NCBI GenBank assembly: GCA_038729325.1
Contig: JAVYSG010000048.1
Coordinates: 1 to 9,290, forward strand
Reading direction: 5' to 3'
DNA length: 9,290 bases
From: UBA509 sp038729325
GTDB lineage: Archaea > Thermoplasmatota > Thermoplasmata > Thermoplasmatales > Thermoplasmataceae
In this document: one piece after another, positions 6,361 to 9,290 of the stretch
Position numbering within the stretch: the first letter of the stretch is position 1
Layout of the letters: the number at the start of each line of letters is the position of its first letter
Position numbers and translations under genes: made by a program
Notes under the pieces: model-generated
Seen by the model: the letters and a program-made list of their open reading frames with translations, nothing else
Told to the model about the DNA's origin: nothing
Databases searched by the model: none

Positions 6361-6370
6361 TTAAAATATT
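6361..6370 (-). promoter_or_regulatory. possible TATA-like box for the permease
   Basis: AATATTTTAA on the minus strand is centred about 29 bases before the ATG at 6336. A second candidate, TTTTTTAAAC at 6372-6381, would suit a start near 6348. The true start and promoter decide each other and cannot be fixed from sequence alone. Confidence 0.35.
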
Positions 6371-6371
6371 C

Positions 6372-6415
6372 GTTTAAAAAAGGACATATTTTAACAATAA
6401 GTTTAAATTTGGACA
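6372..6415. repeat. direct repeat GTTTAAA-N3-GGACA, two copies 29 bases apart
   Basis: Copy 1 is at 6372-6386 and copy 2 at 6401-6415. Both share GTTTAAA, three variable A/T bases, and GGACA, and both are followed by ATT and AAC with small spacing differences. They occupy the region between the divergent permease and HTH/ACT-like gene, and each copy includes an A/T core that could be a TATA element. They are candidate operator sites. Confidence 0.5.
6401..6410 (+). promoter_or_regulatory. TATA-like box for the 6441-7085 gene
   Basis: GTTTAAATTT is centred about 35 bases before the ATG at 6441. With transcription starting about 26 bases downstream, near 6431, the leader would be about 10 bases, containing AGGA as a weak ribosome-binding match. 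Confidence 0.45.
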
Positions 6416-6440
6416 ACATTAACCATTTCAGGATAATTAT

Positions 6441-7085
6441 ATGAGGGAAAACAACACCGTAGCATCAAGAGTCAGAGAATACCTTGATCACAACCCTGAT
6501 CTCTGGAAAGCTGTGGATATGGGTGTAATAAACTACAGTGCGCTGGCACGGACCATTTCCTCTGATGAAGGCATTGAAGGGGAGGATGCAATTGTGGCAG
6601 CCCTGAAGCGTATCCCTAAATCAGGCTACTCCGGGCGCAGGTTCAGGGAACTCATCAAATCATCAACCATCGAGACAAGATCAGGAATCACTGTCCTTAT
6701 ACTTCGACCTTCCACTGAGAATCTGAGAATGCTCATCAATGTCACCAGGAACATTGTGGAAAGTTACTCTGAATACAGAATTATCCAGGCAACTCAGGGA
6801 TGTGGCCTGGTTATAGGAGATGATCTTTTTGTGAAAATAGGTTCCCTTATCCCAAAAAAAGAGATCATAGACGTGGAGCAGGGTCTGGCAGAATTCATAA
6901 TAATCAGTCCCCCTGTGATTAAGGAGATGAAAGGCTATGTTTCATATGCCTCTTCAATGCTATCAAACAGGGGAATAAATATAGTTCAGATAGTGTCATT
7001 CTATACCGACATAACGTTCATACTGAGACCGAATGATGTTCTGAGCGCGTTGAAAATATTCATGAGTGAGAAGAGCCTCCCATGA
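6441..7085 (+). CDS. HTH/ACT-like putative ligand-responsive regulator, paralogue 2
   Basis: This 214-residue soluble protein is a paralogue of the 392-991 product. The shared N-terminal pattern is V-R-E-Y-L at 11-15, P-D about 20, then V-I-N-Y-S-A-L-A-R-T-I at 29-39, matching V-R-Q-F-L and I-I-N-I-S-K-L-A-E-E-I in the other. Residues about 82-135 start with I-T-V-L and look like one ACT-like half. Residues about 152-208 (F-I-I-I-S-P, a helix, R-G-I-N-I-V-Q-I-V-S, then I-T-F-I-L and a final helix) look like an aspartokinase-type ACT domain. A small-molecule-responsive regulator is inferred, not shown. The gene is divergent from an amino acid permease across a short region with two copies of a motif, and its stop lies 5 bases from the convergent exporter gene. 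Unlike paralogue 1, which has cysteine in S-C-S-N-E-T, it has S-F-Y-T-D, so ligand specificity may differ. Confidence 0.85.
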   Translation: MRENNTVASRVREYLDHNPDLWKAVDMGVINYSALARTISSDEGIEGEDAIVAALKRIPKSGYSGRRFRELIKSSTIETRSGITVLILRPSTENLRMLINVTRNIVESYSEYRIIQATQGCGLVIGDDLFVKIGSLIPKKEIIDVEQGLAEFIIISPPVIKEMKGYVSYASSMLSNRGINIVQIVSFYTDITFILRPNDVLSALKIFMSEKSLP

Positions 7086-7090
7086 TTCGA

Positions 7091-9290
7091 TCAGTCCTTC
7101 TCACCAGGCAGCTCATCCACTTCTTCCCTTTTGAGCTTGGACGGCCACCAGTTGTATTTCTTCAGGTAAAGCATTATTGCAGGTACAAAGAAAGGCCAGC
7201 TTACGAATGTATCTACAAGAACACCCAGTGCCAGTCCTATTCCAATTTCCTGGATTATGCCTATACCACTGAATGCCAGTGAGCCAAAAGTTGCAAACAG
7301 CAGAACTCCGAGAGTTATGATAACGCCTCCATTCTCTTCCAGGCTCACCCTGACTCCCTCCTCATCGGTCTTGCCCTTGTATGCTTCTTCCCGCACCCTT
7401 GTAACCATGAAGATATCGTAATCCAGGCCAACTGCCAGAAGCGTTATTACAGTGAACATGGGTAAAAATATCAGAATCGGGAGGCCTGCGTAATAGTGTA
7501 CTGCGAGATATGTGATTGCAAGAGATATTATCACTGACGCAAGCACCATCAGTATAAGCCTCAGCGGAGTGAAAAGGCTGCTCAGCTGAATGAGAAGAAC
7601 TGCAAAAATTGCTATTGCCAGAATGGGCACCATCTTTATGAAGCTCGAAAGAGTGTAAGAATAGGCGTTATTCAGGCCCTCTGTAATACCTCCAACATAA
7701 ACTTTGTAATTAGAAGCTGTTCCCGAGATCAGTGAAGGAATATCATTCACAAATTTCGTGGAAGGGTTCAGCCATGCAAGTTCACTGAGCTGGTAATCTA
7801 TTATGACATAACGGGAATCACTGCCAATATAGCTCTTCATCTCGGTAAGGTACTGGGAAATGTAAGAGGATCGTATGCCGGATAGATTTGCAGGAACGTA
7901 ATTGCCATACGGATATGTTGGGCCGAATACCTCTGAAACGTGGCCGCTACTCAGGAGTTTCTGTTCGACCGCCGTTACTGAGTTTAATTCAGTCATGTTG
8001 AAAGCTGTCCCGTTGTAGACTGGGGACTGGAACTCCAGGATCACATAACCACGATCAAAGAAGTCACCGTTGAAACTGGAGTTTACAACCTTTATGGCCT
8101 GGATCCCACTGCTTGAAGGCACGAGATCAAAAACATTGAAATTTGACGGGGTCTCGAAATAAACATAGCTTGCCAGAAGCGATGCAACAACGAAAATTAT
8201 CACAATTTTTCCCTTGTTTGCAATGACAGTACCGGCTATCTTCTTCATGGTTTTCTCGGCTGGCAGATGCTTTTCCGCGGAGATCTTCGAGGGCCAGAAT
8301 AACTTTCTCTTGCCGCGGTTGAGAATTGCGAGAAGGAGAGTATTGGCAGCCAGTATTGTTACAACCACTCCAACAGCATTTGTAATGCCTGCATCACTGA
8401 AGATGGGCACATGAGAAAGGTACAGAACTATGTAGGATATGGCAACAGTAATCCCTGATGTGAAAACTGCATGTCCTGACCATTTCGCCGAAACAACAGA
8501 TGGGTGTTCATTTCCTGATCTTAACTCCCTGCGGTATCTGGACATGATGTAAACGACATAGTCACTGGCAAGACCCAGTAGCAGGATAAGCAACAGTGTG
8601 GGTGTAATAAACGATACGGAACCATGCAGAATATACTTATAAAGCAGCCCGTTGAGCGCCATGGATACTTCTGCTGAAACACCAAATATCATCAATGGAA
8701 GAAACGCTGCCACTGGTGAAAGGAAGAATACGCCCACAATTATTACGGAAAGAACTATGCCTATAAACAGGGCCCTTTCCATGCCGCTTATGGATTCGGA
8801 TCCAAGCTGAGAACTGAGAGCTGAAGAGCCTGCCAGATACGCCCCAAATCCGCTTACACCATGGAAAGCATCCGTGTATATACTCGTGACCTTATCTGTC
8901 TGAGATAATGAAAGATTTGCGCTGACCAGCAGAATTGTTATTACAGTGGAATTGTCATATCCTACGAACTGGTGCAGAACATAACTCTGTGGGATTGCAG
9001 GATAACTTGAGAAATTATAATCCAGCATGAGTTCTGCAATCGTGGAATTGATGTCACTGCTGGTGTTTACAGAGGATACAAAAGGCAGAATAGTCACGGG
9101 ATTGATGTCAATCAGCGGGTTCCCGCGGAAGTAACTTAATATCCCGCTGGCAACAATTTTATCGGATTCTGACTGAAGGGCGTATGGGTTAGCAGGTTGG
9201 GACAGGTTGAATGCGTCACCTGCCAGTTCCAATGGTGTAACGTTAAGATCGTTTTGTAGCGCAGAAACAACTGTACTGTTGGAAGATATT
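7091..9290 (-). CDS. RND/MMPL family membrane exporter, N-terminus beyond the window
   Basis: The frame is open to the right edge, so the first transmembrane helix and the true start are missing; the TTG at 9232 is only an internal codon. About 732 residues are visible. The order fits MMPL proteins: an extracytoplasmic loop, helices 2-6, a cytoplasmic linker, helix 7, a second outside loop, and helices 8-12. Counted from that TTG, D-Y at 224-225 in helix 4 and G-L-D-Y-D at 602-606 in helix 10 are the proton-relay signatures of this group, and the tail has W-W-P-S-K. Such proteins use the proton gradient to export lipids or hydrophobic compounds; the substrate here is unknown. The outside loops carry many N-x-S/T sites, consistent with archaeal N-glycosylation. 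Confidence 0.88.
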   Translation of the reverse strand, partial: ISSNSTVVSALQNDLNVTPLELAGDAFNLSQPANPYALQSESDKIVASGILSYFRGNPLIDINPVTILPFVSSVNTSSDINSTIAELMLDYNFSSYPAIPQSYVLHQFVGYDNSTVITILLVSANLSLSQTDKVTSIYTDAFHGVSGFGAYLAGSSALSSQLGSESISGMERALFIGIVLSVIIVGVFFLSPVAAFLPLMIFGVSAEVSMALNGLLYKYILHGSVSFITPTLLLILLLGLASDYVVYIMSRYRRELRSGNEHPSVVSAKWSGHAVFTSGITVAISYIVLYLSHVPIFSDAGITNAVGVVVTILAANTLLLAILNRGKRKLFWPSKISAEKHLPAEKTMKKIAGTVIANKGKIVIIFVVASLLASYVYFETPSNFNVFDLVPSSSGIQAIKVVNSSFNGDFFDRGYVILEFQSPVYNGTAFNMTELNSVTAVEQKLLSSGHVSEVFGPTYPYGNYVPANLSGIRSSYISQYLTEMKSYIGSDSRYVIIDYQLSELAWLNPSTKFVNDIPSLISGTASNYKVYVGGITEGLNNAYSYTLSSFIKMVPILAIAIFAVLLIQLSSLFTPLRLILMVLASVIISLAITYLAVHYYAGLPILIFLPMFTVITLLAVGLDYDIFMVTRVREEAYKGKTDEEGVRVSLEENGGVIITLGVLLFATFGSLAFSGIGIIQEIGIGLALGVLVDTFVSWPFFVPAIMLYLKKYNWWPSKLKREEVDELPGEKD

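Noticed and set aside
7082..8414. Plus-strand ORFs of 66 codons inside the exporter gene
   Set aside because: They lie opposite well-supported MMPL coding sequence and show no independent signal.
9230..9232. TTG at 9232 as the start of the exporter
   Set aside because: The frame continues upstream to the window edge, and a protein starting there would lack the first transmembrane helix that MMPL proteins have before the first outer loop.

Overview
The window looks like a chromosomal segment of a Thermoplasmatales-type archaeon. The evidence is a Ta0175-type phosphoglycolate phosphatase, an archaeal RNase P subunit (Rpp21/Rpr2), a QueE for the archaeosine pathway, heavy AGG/AGA use for arginine, and A/T-rich TATA-like boxes about 24-30 bases ahead of start codons (mostly leaderless transcripts). 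G+C looks moderate (mid-40s percent by eye). No CRISPR array, insertion sequence, tRNA or rRNA gene was seen.

Layout, left to right. 1-279 (+) is the 3' end of argininosuccinate lyase. It converges on 392-991 (-), an uncharacterised protein with an N-terminal helical/HTH-like part and an aspartokinase-like ACT C-terminus. 992-1397 has no convincing gene but holds a palindrome, a TATA-like box and a small hairpin. 1449-2090 (+) is QueE, directly abutting 2091-3344 (+), a zinc dihydroorotase. These converge, with a 9-base overlap, on 3336-4004 (-), a HAD phosphoglycolate phosphatase. The phosphatase is divergent from 4033-4341 (+), RNase P component 4, with only 28 bases between the starts, so the two promoters must overlap. 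RNase P component 4 overlaps by 11 bases the tail of a 75-residue orphan (4331-4558, -). A possible 60-residue ORF (4571-4753, -) trails a large amino acid permease (4765-6336, -). The permease is divergent from 6441-7085 (+), a clear paralogue of the first HTH/ACT-like protein. That gene ends 5 bases from the tail of an RND/MMPL exporter (7091-9290, -), whose N-terminus lies beyond the window.

Most genes are housekeeping: arginine and pyrimidine synthesis, tRNA modification and maturation, metabolite repair. The least explained part is the pair of paralogous HTH/ACT-like proteins. One shares a short divergent promoter region with an amino acid permease, and that region carries a motif (GTTTAAA-N3-GGACA) twice at 29-base spacing. 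The simplest hypothesis is a small-molecule-sensing, probably amino-acid-sensing, regulator family that controls transport and possibly itself. This is inferred from context and fold resemblance, not shown.
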